Origin: Adiantum capillus-veneris
Lineage: Eukaryota > Streptophyta > Polypodiopsida > Polypodiales > Pteridaceae
Direction of reading: 5' to 3'
Length of the DNA: 64,000 nt
Assembly: GCA_014529385.2 (NCBI GenBank)
Contig: CM043967.1
Span: forward strand, 128,437,182-128,501,181
Part shown: positions 53,625 through 64,000 of the stretch, in pieces
Layout of the letters: each line of letters opens with the position of its first letter
Numbering within the stretch: position 1 is the stretch's first letter
Notes under the pieces: model-generated
The model's database searches: none
Seen by the model: only the letters and a program-made list of their open reading frames with translations
What the model was told of the DNA's origin: nothing
Translations under genes and position numbers: made by a program

Positions 53625-56600
53625 TAATAACAGCGATAATAAATGTGGTAATAATAGCGGAAAAAGTGACGATAATATTTTAAACACAAAAAACCCTGGC
53701 CTCCTCTCTCTTGTTTCTCTACTTGAATTTGCACCTTCTGTCTACAAAACACGGTAAAACAGTGCGGTAAACACTTGGTTCTTTTCATAGTGATGGCTTG
53801 ACACATGAGGTGAAAGGAGTTGTTCACAAAAGAGATGAAAAGAAACCTCGCATCCCAATAGGTTTAAAACAATGGTCCCATTGTCCATCTTTACCACTAT
53901 GTTTGTAGTCCTAAGGTAAGGTCTCCTCTAGATTCCCAACAATTTTTAGTTACAATACTAATCCCAACACCACCGTCAAGGATTTCCTTCATCGTTAATC
54001 CTTCGGTAGAGATTGGTAGGGTCGCATTGGATTCATCGCCTTTAAAGTACTGTCCCAACTTGTTAACAGGTATTTCAAAAACAGAGTTATTATCTAGGTT
54101 GGGTTGTGGATATAAGGTTTCCTCCTCTATTGGCACTTCATTAGACCTATCTATCAATGAAAATTGTGGCAACCCAACGTTCAAATCTCCATCGAGGAAA
54201 GCTCAAACAACTAGAAATATCTTTGGGTCTCCATATAGTTTAGACATGATGGTTCTAACTTCTGAAGCCATGAAATCCATTTGGCAATATTTAACAAATT
54301 TTTTATGGGCTTCAATCCCTACATGGGGAAGATGGGATCTCCATTTCTTCAATAGGGTAAGGTAATCCGTCTGTAAACATCTCCAACAAGAAGGGAGTAT
54401 ACCCACTTTACAATGACTTAAAGCCACTTTCTTCTTGGATGATGATAGGTATGGCTATTGGCATATGGTCTTTATGAGATTGATTTTGTGTAGGAAACAT
54501 TGTGTCTATAATTTTGACCTTTCTAGGTGTTGTTTCTAGCTTCCTTTGGGTCTCATCTACCAAACTCCTTAATTGCTTGACTCACTCGATCTCCTTTATA
54601 GGGTTTGGGTAAGTTCCAATCTTCTTCCTATGTTCAAAGGGTTGTCCATTGCGGCTCATCATGAATCCATCCCATAGGCAATATTAGAGTCTATATCTTC
54701 CTGACAGCCTTCCAAACAAGCACTAGATGGCTCTCAACCATATGATTCACATAGGTGCCTCTTGGATGTGGGGGTTGAAGTCCTAGCACTGAAGCTGGTA
54801 TCGATGTAGCTTGAGGAACATTTTGGGCTCTAGGAATCATGTGTTGTGATACTTTTACAATAGGTGGGGTAGGCATCAATGTAGGAACTCGAGTGAATCT
54901 GTTTAGTCCAAGGGTGAACTATTTTCCATCACACATTTGAACACTATACAATCCTTAGCTTGGTGACCATACCTACCACGTGCATTGAAACTCCCATTGA
55001 ATTTTACTCTAAATGTAGGGCATTCACTAGTGATATATGGACCAAAGAAAATTGAGCACCATTGTTGTTCCCATGTTGGATACATATGATTGTTTTGTGA
55101 GTCAAGATTATCTCTAAGACTTTCTTGAATGGCCTTAGTGAGATCTTCTAAAGTTATCTTATATATTTTTTCTTTTTAACAATAGGCTTTATGGTCATTG
55201 GCTCATGCCATGATGCTTGCAAGCTAGTAGATTTAGGCTCAACAAGCGCTCTTTCTCCTTGAACCATTAAATTATCCTCTGATTGGATAGCATTAGTGGT
55301 GACTACATCCCAAGTGGTGATACCTCTAAAGACTAGGCCATTATAGATATCCTAATGTCGTACTCCCCTGTGAATCTATCGACCAATTGGTTATTATTGA
55401 AATGCTCATTTGGATTACAATGAGAATGCAAATACTTCAAGCGAGTAATAAAGTCTCTCAGTGACTCCCCGTCCTCTAGTCATTGGGCTTTTTGGAGCTG
55501 AGATGCTACACCCCAAATCACTCCCTCTCGTATATACTCCTTTAGGAACAATCTGTAAAGAGTACGGTAAATCGTTTTATCTTCCATCCTTAAGGTCCTA
55601 TACCAATCCCCTGCCTTCCCACTTAGAGTCAAGCTCAAAGCTTTGTATTTATGCAGCTCATTGTGCTCTTCCAAGGAATCATATGCATGCTCAAATACCT
55701 GAATATGCTTTCTAGAATCCCAGTCCCCACTGTATTTTTGTGTGATCTTGGCCACTTGTACTACCTTATTTATAACCTCTCATCCGGCGTGTTACGTATA
55801 TTTTTAGCAATAGATCGACCGATAGCTTAAGGAATGTTGCCAAGTCACCAGAGTGAGAACATATAGTGAGGATATGCATTCGGTTAGGCATACGGGTGAT
55901 CCTCAGGTCCCAAGCCGGGTATGATATTGTGCCATGTGATGGCCCAAAGTCCATATGTGTGGCCCTAGGCATAGAAGACATAGTATATAACATTTTAATT
56001 ACTAGTTGGTATGGCTCCACTAGAATGAGTACTCGGATATGGTGGTTATGGAGTGTAGGGTGTCAAAAAAATCGAGGGTCTGGGAGCTACATGGGTATGA
56101 GGACCCATAGGTATATATGATTGATGTACACTTGTAGGTATTATTGTGGGAATTGTGCTACTATGTAGTGGTGCTTTACTTGTGAATGAGGTCCAAGGTG
56201 TACTTTTTGGTGGGACATTCACAATATCCGTAGATTCTTCGAGGGAAAGATGAGCTGAATTTGGGAGTGTGAAACTATTGCTTGTGAGTTCAGAGGGTAT
56301 TGAGACTCCAGGAAAAACAACATATGAAGGATCAATGGACTCACTGAGGGAGTCTCCATTTGTGATAGGGTTGTTTGTTTGGCCTTTCCCATACCCAAGA
56401 ATCTCATAGAACTCATTGAAGGAATGTTAATTCCTTGGTATTTCCTCCCTAATTGGATGACACCATGGATGAAATCACAGATTATCCGTTGATGTTTCTC
56501 TAAATTTGTGGCCCCAAATGTGGATTGTACCACCTCTAACCCCCCACACGGTATCTGCAGCGTGTGTACATGTCGGTCAGCGTCTCAACTTGTAGGGCAT

Positions 56601-56646
56601 ACTTTCAATTAAGTTGTGTGAGAATTATCCCTCTAAGCTTGGGGAG
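53625..56646 (-). pseudogene. Gypsy gag-protease remnant
   Basis: Minus-strand pieces in gag-to-protease order. 55480-55755 is a retrotransposon gag domain (QKYSGDWDSRKHIQVF, ALSLTLSGKAGDWYRTL), continuing to about 55350 (RDFITRLKYLHSHCNP). About 54903-55085 is a decayed double knuckle (ITSECPTFR, RYGHQAKDC). 53897-54184 has a protease-like loop ILDGGVGISIVTKNCW, again DGG. 56219-56533 is an upstream piece (TFGATNLEKHQRIICDF). The family-1 LTR of copy C abuts its 5' side and repeat-like DNA its 3' side. It could be the gag of family 1 or of another family. Confidence 0.6.
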
Positions 56647-58357
56647 TGAAAATGTTTGCCAAAATTGCTTCAAGTACTTGTTCGGTGAGGTGAGCTTTCT
56701 CATTTGATGAGATATAGGTTATCTCATAGGGTGCCACAGTCAAGTCCCTCTGTGCTTTCCTTCGAGGAATCCTGTTGCCAATTTTCAAGTGAAATCAGGT
56801 TTTAGCCATTGATCAAAATTGTCGGAAAGTGTAAACTTGACCATAAAATAAAAAAGTGAGCTTAACTCTGTCAAAACTACTCCAAATTTGACCAAATTTC
56901 ACCAGTGCACCTAGGATTACTATAGGCACAAAACTGTAATGAAACAGATAGACTTTGGCAAAAAGAAACATGGATCGCGATCCATGTTGGGAAGCATTTG
57001 AAAATTCTAACTTTGGGAAGTTGTCCCTAGGCATTAAGGATGCTACTGAGCAATTTTCTCTGGATTTAGAACTGGAGGTACATGGATCGCGATCCATGTT
57101 GGGCAATATTTTGGAAATCTGTTGATACCATTTGGTAGGGTTCATCTTGATTATGACTTGGTCCAAAAAATTTGGGATTTGGATCAATGGTTTGATACTT
57201 GGGCTAAATTTTGAAAATCCTGTACAGATTCAGAGATTTTGGCTTTTGGAAGTGGATTTTTGGGATTCAAATGGCTTGAAACTTCATGGCTTGGCTTCCT
57301 TGAGCATACTGAATCAGATGGCATGGGTTTTACTTATTTTGGCCAAAAAGGTACCTGGATCGTGATCCGTGTTGGGAAGTATTTGAACACAGTTCTTGTG
57401 CACATTGGTTCCTATGGTTTTTCCTAGTACACTGGTGATATTTTTGCAAGTTTGGACATGTTTTTTCCATAGTTTGCCCCATTTTTTTGTTTATGGCCAT
57501 ATTTTTTTCGTTTTGACCAAATCTATTTCTGGCAACCACTTTTGGAGTCATGTTTTGCCTGAAATCTCTTCTTGCTTTGATTTCTGATGATAGAGGTCTG
57601 TAGTTCATAGCTTTGCTTGGTTCCTTGGCAATTTTCCCTAGACATTGAATTCTTTTGAGAAGGCAAACTAAATCCTGCAAGTTTCACCATTTTTTGCAAG
57701 TAAACTTTTCCTTGGTTTTGATCCCATCACCATTCTTAGGTTACATTTGCTTGTTGATAGGCTTCAAGGAGAGTTTGACCAAAAGAACATTTTACAAACT
57801 GAAAGTAGAAATCCAGGTGGACTTGATGATTTGTAGAGCACTTCTTGTGATTATTTTGTAACCCCCATACTATTTGTTCATTGTCCAGCTAGTGAGCCAC
57901 TTTTATCCTGATTTTGACAAAAAAGGTACATGGATTGCGATCCATGTTTGGAAGCTTTTTGCAAAAATAGTCATGGGGTTTTGTTCCTGAGCTTCCATTG
58001 TTTCTTCTGTAGAAGTTTCCCTGATTTTAGGGTTTTGGGAACATGGATCATGATCCATGTTCCAACACCTTCTCCTACTGTTTTTATCTTGGAGGTTTCT
58101 GCCAGGTAGTTGGGGTCTACTGATGAACTTTTCCTTGTTTTTGATGGGTTTTGGACTCCCTCCTTGGCCCTGCTAGTTTGTCAATTTTGTGACCTTGTAC
58201 TATTTTGATTTGTTGTTTTGGTACTGTTTATGCAGTATGGGTTACACACACATGCTCTTGCCTCAAGGTTAATGATCATACCTATCAAATTTGGTGTAGT
58301 GAGATCCACCAAGGTGGTCGCAGCAGCATAAGCAATTCCAAAAACTCTATGCCCTTG

Positions 58358-58395
<38 letters not shown>

Positions 58396-58982
58396 AAAAT
58401 GGGCTTTTGTAGCCCTTTTTTGACTATATGATCCCAGTCTTCCTGGAATGCCCCATTTATACTTACCTTCATTGCTAATATCTTGTTGGGCTCATCACCT
58501 GCGGTTCGAACCGTTCGTCATTCTGACACTCGGTTTACAAATGACATTCGATCTATAGTTTTGATCCTTCAAAAGTTGGCTCAAAATTCATCTTGTGTTG
58601 AATTTTTCCATATCTGCCTTGTTTGAAGTCCTTGCTTTGAAGTTTCGGCGTTTGCTTTCAAAAGTCAATTCTGACTTTTCTTGCTCGACTTATCAATTTT
58701 TTGTTGATTACCTATCACTTTTTGTTTTTTTGTAAAAGAAAATTATTTACAATGATTATTAGTCGGCCAAAAATTAGCCAGAATTAGTGTCACCTCCCTT
58801 TATACATACTCTTATGCCGGTATTAGATGGTGACGGTATGGCTCATGATTATGCCAACTAAGAGTCTGTCAGGCTCTGAAAAACTTGTGTTTTTTTAAGA
58901 AACGGGGAAGAAAAGGAAACGAAACAAAGAGAAAAGAAGTAGGATGATAATAATGGTATATACAAATGGTACTCCAACTACA
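56647..58982 (-). repeat. Family-1 3' LTR, copy C, complete (2336 bp)
   Basis: TGTAGTTGG...TTTTCA on the minus strand. It aligns with the copy B LTR from end to end. The CT microsatellite is at about 58361-58390 and the TATA region is altered to CTTTATAC. Confidence 0.85.
56967..58063. repeat. Array of five dispersed palindromes, copy C
   Basis: Palindromes at 56967-56988 (22 bp perfect), 57080-57099 (20 bp perfect), 57353-57372 (degenerate), 57928-57947 (one mismatched pair) and 58038-58063 (26 bp perfect). Order and spacing mirror copy B. Confidence 0.9.
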
Positions 58983-58996
58983 TTTCCCCCCTTCCT
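58983..58996 (-). other. Polypurine tract of copy C
   Basis: AGGAAGGGGGGAAA on the minus strand before TGTAG. Confidence 0.85.
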
Positions 58997-59571
58997 AGAG
59001 TGAGTCGTCCGCGACCAGCATGTGTGTCAGAGTGCATGGGAATAAAGCACGTGTCTATGCATAGCCGTATAGTGTGGCTCTTTGATGCTCATGGAGGATA
59101 TGCATGGTAAAACAAATTGTTGTGCAAGAGATAGGTGTTGAAAAATATGCTCAGTGGCTAATGGTGGCGAGGTTCCTTGGAAGCTGCATGGTCCGAACAA
59201 TAGTAGTTGTAGAAGGCGTGCTCTATGTTTGACTGTGACCTGCAAGAGTTTTTACGCTACCGATGGGGTCGATTGTTGGAATTTTTTGGGTTGCCATCGA
59301 AATTTCTTAGGTATGGATCCACTATGAGAGGCATCGTGAAGGCGATGTTGTTTTGGTTGCCATACCCATTTGAGTGTGGTTGGATGTCAAAGAGAGGTCC
59401 TTCGGTTTAGGCCGTTTGACAACAGCGGTGGGCAATTCGTGATGGTTTAATTTTTTTTGTAGGCAATGTAGGTTTACGTTTATTGGATTTGGTGTTTTAG
59501 GTATCCACAAACTCCTAGGTTTGGTTTCCATGATTGATTTAATAACCCATATTTTTGCAAGTTTATGTGGC
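58994..59571 (-). pseudogene. C-terminal tail of family-1 pol, copy C
   Basis: Equivalent to 33126-33737 of copy B, with different small indels; ends LVADDS-like before the polypurine tract. No recognised domain. Confidence 0.5.
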
Positions 59572-60145
59572 CTAGACTGTCCATAGTACCTCTGTTTGCG
59601 ACCTTGAACCCATAGTGTTGGGCATTAGAGGTTCCTGTGTGATTTTTCTAAAAGTGGAGTAGTTAACCACATTAGCCTTGGCCCCTGTGTCCACTAACGC
59701 TCTTTTGGTGCCGTCGTTGATAAGTTGTAACTGAATGCGTAGATCCATCCCTCCTAACCATGTAGTTGTCGTTTGTATGGATGCTATCGGAGCATCCTGA
59801 ACAGCCACATCCTGTTGTTCTTTCCTCTGGAAGTTTGCTTTTTTCCTTTGGTTCAATATTCTGAGTTTGGCCTCCTGCTGTGCTTGTTCCCGAATGTCTT
59901 GTGCTTGACATCTCCGTTGAGCTGAAGCATGGAGTGTTGCGAGCTCGTCTGGTGTCAGCGGAAAAAGATATTTCTTTAACGTGCAACAACCACTCGTCCA
60001 ATTAGGCATCGCCTCTCCTGCCAATGTTGCAAGCCTTAATGGCACCACTTTGCGATATATCATGGATCACAAAAGGCCCCATTCCTCGCTTTTTGAGTTT
60101 TTTGGAGTGTTGTTTCAGGGTGTACATGAGAATGTAATCCCCTAT
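59572..60145 (-). pseudogene. GPY module, Q-rich linker and C-terminal retropepsin, copy C
   Basis: The open stretch 59572-60063 carries LKKYLFPLTPDEL, the Q-rich linker and ALVDTGAKANVVNYS (DTGA at about 59680-59691). An indel after PLMPNTMG shifts the frame and ends it before the ILG motif. The DTGA loop is unchanged in all three copies. Confidence 0.8.
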
Positions 60146-60874
60146 CTAGAACTCCTTACCAATCACGTGTTGATCATAAAAAGATTTCATTTTCTTTTTC
60201 TGAGCATATATCCGAGCTATCGCTTTAAGTTTAGTTTCATAGAGTTGTTCTAGGGTGTCTAGTCTCTCCGATAGCTCATGGCCCATCCATCCTAATTGTG
60301 TTGCCACTCTAAGGGATTTGACTAGGAATTCCAATGGTAGTATCACATTAATTTTGAATACCAGGTTAAAGGGAGTTATTCCAATGGAGGTTTTAAAAGT
60401 TAGGCGGTAAGCCCATAAGGTAGTGTGTACCTTTTGATCCCAATCATTTCTTGAGTCACTGACTATTTTGGTGAGCATTGTGCATAGGATTTTGTTGTAC
60501 TCTCTGCCTGTCCGTTGGCTTGCGGGATGATATGGTGATGACTTTCGATGGACCACCATGAATTTGTCAAGGAGCGTCTCAATGACGTTGTTCACAAAGT
60601 GTGTTCCTCTATAGCTTACTATTTTGATTGGTAGTCCATACCACGTAAAGATATTTTTAAAAAGGAACTGAGTTGTAGTCCTTGCATCATTTTTTTGGGT
60701 TGCTTTGCTTCCACCAACTTCGTCATGTAATCTGTTGCTACGATGATGTATTGTGCGTGTGTCTTGTATCCTTGAGGGTTAATGGGACCAATGAAGTCAA
60801 TGCCCCATTTGGAAAAATCATGTACTCCCATCATCGGCCTCAGTGGCATTTCATCTCTCCTCAGGGGTGGTTTT
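60146..60874 (-). pseudogene. Family-1 integrase catalytic core, copy C
   Basis: Matches copies A and B. KWGIDFIGP is intact, the second catalytic position is Tyr (ATA on the plus strand at 60611-60613), and the segment with the third acid is frameshifted as in copy B (SQRTGREYNK). A stop follows VIGKEF. Confidence 0.85.
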
Positions 60875-60878
60875 GTGC

Positions 60879-63467
60879 TGAGGCGGTCCTAGGCGAGCAA
60901 CAAGAAGAGCGGCCTCTAAACACCCTTCGAGGCTCCCGTGCTGCTCAATTGGGGTTGGGGCAAGCACAATCAGAGACAACAATGAGCCACAGCCAGAAAC
61001 CAAACAAGAAAAGGGGCACCACCTAGTTGTAGATGCGAACTAGGACGCACGTGATATCTCCTTGTACTCAAACGCACAAAGAGAGGGGAATGCAAGATAG
61101 CCACACACACCAAACACAAACATTCACCACGCTAGAGAGAGGTAAAGAGCACAAATCAACTTGAGCAACTCAGTCTTAGCCTTAAAGACTAGATGCACAC
61201 AAAGCTTGATGAGAAATAGAGAGACAACACAAAACTTGACCTTGTTGCCAATACACAAATTGTCTTAGGGTCACGGGAGCCCTCTCATCGAGCACCCTCT
61301 TACAATTGACCTTTTAGGCAAACAATTCAACAAGTCCTCAAACCACCAAGCATGAAATGGCACAACAAACTTCAAGGACAATATACCTTCAACCACCTGA
61401 TGAGCCAACTTATCAAGTCAATTTGGAGAGAAGAGTCGTAGTTGCAGCATACAATTGCACCCAAAACTATAAATCTTATTTATGCACAAGAGTAGGCTAC
61501 AAGTGTGGTGAAGAGTATGGCATACAGTCCACTCCTCTAGATGGCATAACTAACTTCAAGCTTCTCCATGCACCTATGTGTAATGATGGAATAGAGCACT
61601 CACAATGCACACACTCTACACAACTAGGCTTGAAGAGTGGTGTGTTATGTGTTGAGAATGGTGTGGTGTAGTGTGATCATGTGTTGATTTACAAGGGAGA
61701 GAAGGGATCTATTTATAGGTTTTAGAAGCCCCGATTTGGATTAGGCCTAATCAAGTTTATTTGAAGGAGTAAAACATTATACATATTTTTATTTTTTTAA
61801 TGAGGGTGGGTCTCTCTTGTCCTTTGAGTCACATGGATGTGGGCTCAAGGGAAGATAATTATTGAGGATGAAAGGAGAGGGATTGAGTGAATAATTTGGG
61901 AGGGCCTACTCTAGTAGAGGGTGTATTTTACAATAAGGTTAGTGGTTAGTAGTTAGTAATTATCACTAAAAAATATTTACAAAATCATTCACCAAATGGT
62001 GATATATATGATGAGAAAAGTTAGAGAAGGGATAAGCTTGTAAAGCAAGGTTGAAGCTTGGAGAAGTTGACATTCACCTCTTTACAGCATCGGTAGAAGA
62101 AGCGGTCAGCATGGCGAAGTAACGCGTGTCGATGAAGCTATGTTATCTTCAAACCTTGGAAAATTCATGATAAAGCTTTCATTTGCAGAGGTTATCTTTG
62201 GATTTTTGTTGAGTTTTTGAAGTTCTTTACAAAGTTGAAGAGAGTATGGTAATATGGACAGATATGTAGAGAGAAAGGGGGACACATAGGGTGTAGAAAT
62301 GGAGGATGAAGGCTATGGAGGTGTGAGAGATGTGGCAATGGTGAAGAGGGTGAATTAGTACATGGGAGTTGCAGGTTTGGGAGTGGGAAGGAGAGGGAGG
62401 AGTGTGTGTGAAAGAGGAAAATGATAAAGTGGAAGAGGGAGTGTGGCTGCATAGCATGGGCAAACTGGGGTCCACCAATAAAATCATAGCTCACAGCTCG
62501 TAGCTCAAAAAAATATGAACAAAATTTAGGTGAAAGTTCAGCTCACGAGCTACAACTTTTGTTTGTATCACCTTTTCAAATTCGGGGAGCATGTGATCTT
62601 TAAAAATTCAGCAAAATCGACTGTTTTTTCCACTGCACAAAGTCCTTGTGAGATCCTTCTTTGAATGATTCTTTTGAATACCTCCAAGAGTGAGCTCCCC
62701 ATGGTGCATGCATGCATTCCACATACCCTTGACCTTATTTGGTAGGTCTATAATTGAAGATATTGTTGAGATCATGATATAAATGAATAATACAACTAAA
62801 AAAATCAAATATTGAGGGGTCTAAAAAAATATGTACATATCAAATATAAATAATATAGATGGAAAAAATATAAAGGTGTCAAAATAAATCTCTCTCATTA
62901 TAAGTCTACCATAAAAAGATGAATATTTTTTGTGGTCTAATTTATGAGAGTAATAAAGAATAGAGGTAGGAAGGAAAAAATCACAATAGTGAAAAAATAT
63001 ACACATAAATAGAACTAGTTTTTTTGGATTTTTGTTAGGATGGAGTTACACCAAAAATAAGAGAAGCTTGCATGAAATTATTTTTATATGGAATAAAGAG
63101 TATGCAAAATGGTAAGAAAAAATATGTTAATGGTGAGTCAATGTACATAGCATAAATAACACACCATAGGTAGAAATATTTAAATAAATACCAAAATAAT
63201 TATGAAAAATCCTTTTATTTAGGCCCTATATACAATGAAATATTTACACACAAATGGGCCATACTATACTTATATTTTTTATTTTTTTGGCTCAACTAGC
63301 CCAGTGACTAGCTAATTAAGGGTTTTTAAGAAGATATGGGAAAAGTCCCCTAACTCACACACACCTATATACAGTGAAATGGTAGGGATAGCCACAGTGT
63401 TTGGATGATTTTAGTAGGGTGGGTTAACTCACTATGGCAATTACGAAGAGCCGAAAAATGGCTATCA
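60879..63467 (-). mobile_element. Solo LTR inside copy C
   Basis: 2589 bp, GTGC at 60875-60878 and 63468-63471, same site and orientation as in A and B. The antisense 104-codon frame is at 61357-61671. Confidence 0.92.
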
Positions 63468-63471
63468 GTGC

Positions 63472-63838
63472 GTTGACATTCATCGCGTCGTTTGACATAT
63501 GTGGTTGCATCCATGAACAGGGTCGGCCACCATATGCCTGAGTGTAGCACTAGCTTTGCCATTTTATCAACCGAGAAGTGTCCTCCGGTTTGTCCCAAGT
63601 GTGCTTGATCTAGGATGACGTAATATTCGCTTTCTGTAGCACACAGCCGTAATTGTTTGTCCTTTCCCCACCTATACAGTTGGTTGGCAATGAGCAGATA
63701 GTCTCTGGCCTCTTCCTTGACGATTTTCCTTCTTACTTTGTCCCATTCTGCTGGAAAGGTTTTGTTTTTAAAGTACTCAATGATGTGAGCACTCCATTTA
63801 GGTGCTTGTACTATACGAAACATTGTGGCATGTTCCAC
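63472..63838 (-). pseudogene. Second H2C2 module of integrase, copy C
   Basis: Same as copy A at 5378-5744: LYRWGKDKQLRLC, AHLGQTGGHF, and VKRRDEC with Arg for the first zinc Cys. Runs into the solo LTR. Confidence 0.85.
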
Positions 63839-64000
63839 TGGGGGCTATATTATACATCTAACACAGGATTTTACATATTTATGGACATTGTATTCCATGT
63901 TTGGCCAGTAGACACCCAGTCTTTGTAACCATTGGCCTGTCAGTGTTTCACCAGTGTGAAATCCCGTATTTTGTATATGAGCTTGTTTGAGGTAGTAGGT
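63839..64000 (-). pseudogene. First H2C2 module of integrase, copy C (cut by window end)
   Basis: Reads AHIQNTGFHTGETLTGQW through YVKSCVRC with all four zinc ligands visible. It continues beyond position 64000. Confidence 0.75.

Larger units (their letters stand above)
56647..64000 (-). mobile_element. Family-1 gypsy element, copy C, running off the window
   Basis: Same order as copy A: first H2C2 (cut by the window end), second H2C2, solo LTR, integrase core, GPY, retropepsin, tail, polypurine tract, LTR. The LTR end lies against the gag remnant at 56646. Confidence 0.9.

Overview
The window looks like intergenic DNA of a large, repeat-dense land-plant nuclear genome. It holds Ty3/gypsy, Ty1/copia, L1-type LINE and CACTA-like sequence, AT-rich spacers, GT-AG introns and long CT/AG, AT and TG microsatellites. 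No bacterial-style operon, rRNA, tRNA or CRISPR array was seen. The group of plant cannot be fixed from the window; a large-genome fern, lycophyte or gymnosperm is only a guess. Nearly everything is nested or decayed LTR retrotransposon.

Layout: (1) 1-9291, minus strand: copy A of a gypsy element (here 'composite family 1'). It runs from a linker and RT/RNase H through a duplicated integrase zinc-finger region and the integrase core to an extra aspartic-protease domain, then a polypurine tract and LTR. A 2.6-kb solo LTR of another family sits inside its integrase. (2) 9292-14452, minus: a truncated copia element. (3) 14453-18283, plus: copy D of a Tat-lineage gypsy element, 5'-truncated and internally deleted. 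(4) 18856-20560: the 3' end of another gypsy element, then an L1 LINE tail. (5) 20560-27470: mostly unrecognised sequence with microsatellites, hairpins and a gypsy remnant at 25106-26520. (6) 27472-28880: a spliced plant-gene fragment with a RING-like cluster. (7) 28881-36095, plus: copy B of family 1, 5'-truncated, with a complete 2346-bp LTR. (8) 36096-40470: a decayed coiled-coil reading frame and a CACTA-like fragment. (9) 41304-53624: a structurally complete 12.3-kb Tat-lineage element on the minus strand, with two 2668-bp LTRs and GCGG target duplications. (10) 53625-56646: a gypsy gag-protease remnant. (11) 56647-64000, minus: copy C of family 1, running off the window.

How it fits together: the solo LTR inside family 1 belongs to the same LTR family as the Tat element. 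It lies at the same position with the same 4-bp GCAC/GTGC duplication in A, B and C. B and C match up to the final CA of the family-1 LTR and then diverge, so they look like separate insertions of an already nested, integrase-dead element, probably mobilised in trans. The most unusual coding features are the C-terminal retropepsin and tandem H2C2 fingers of family 1, the palindrome-studded family-1 LTR, and two pairs of paralogous small frames in the leader of the Tat element.
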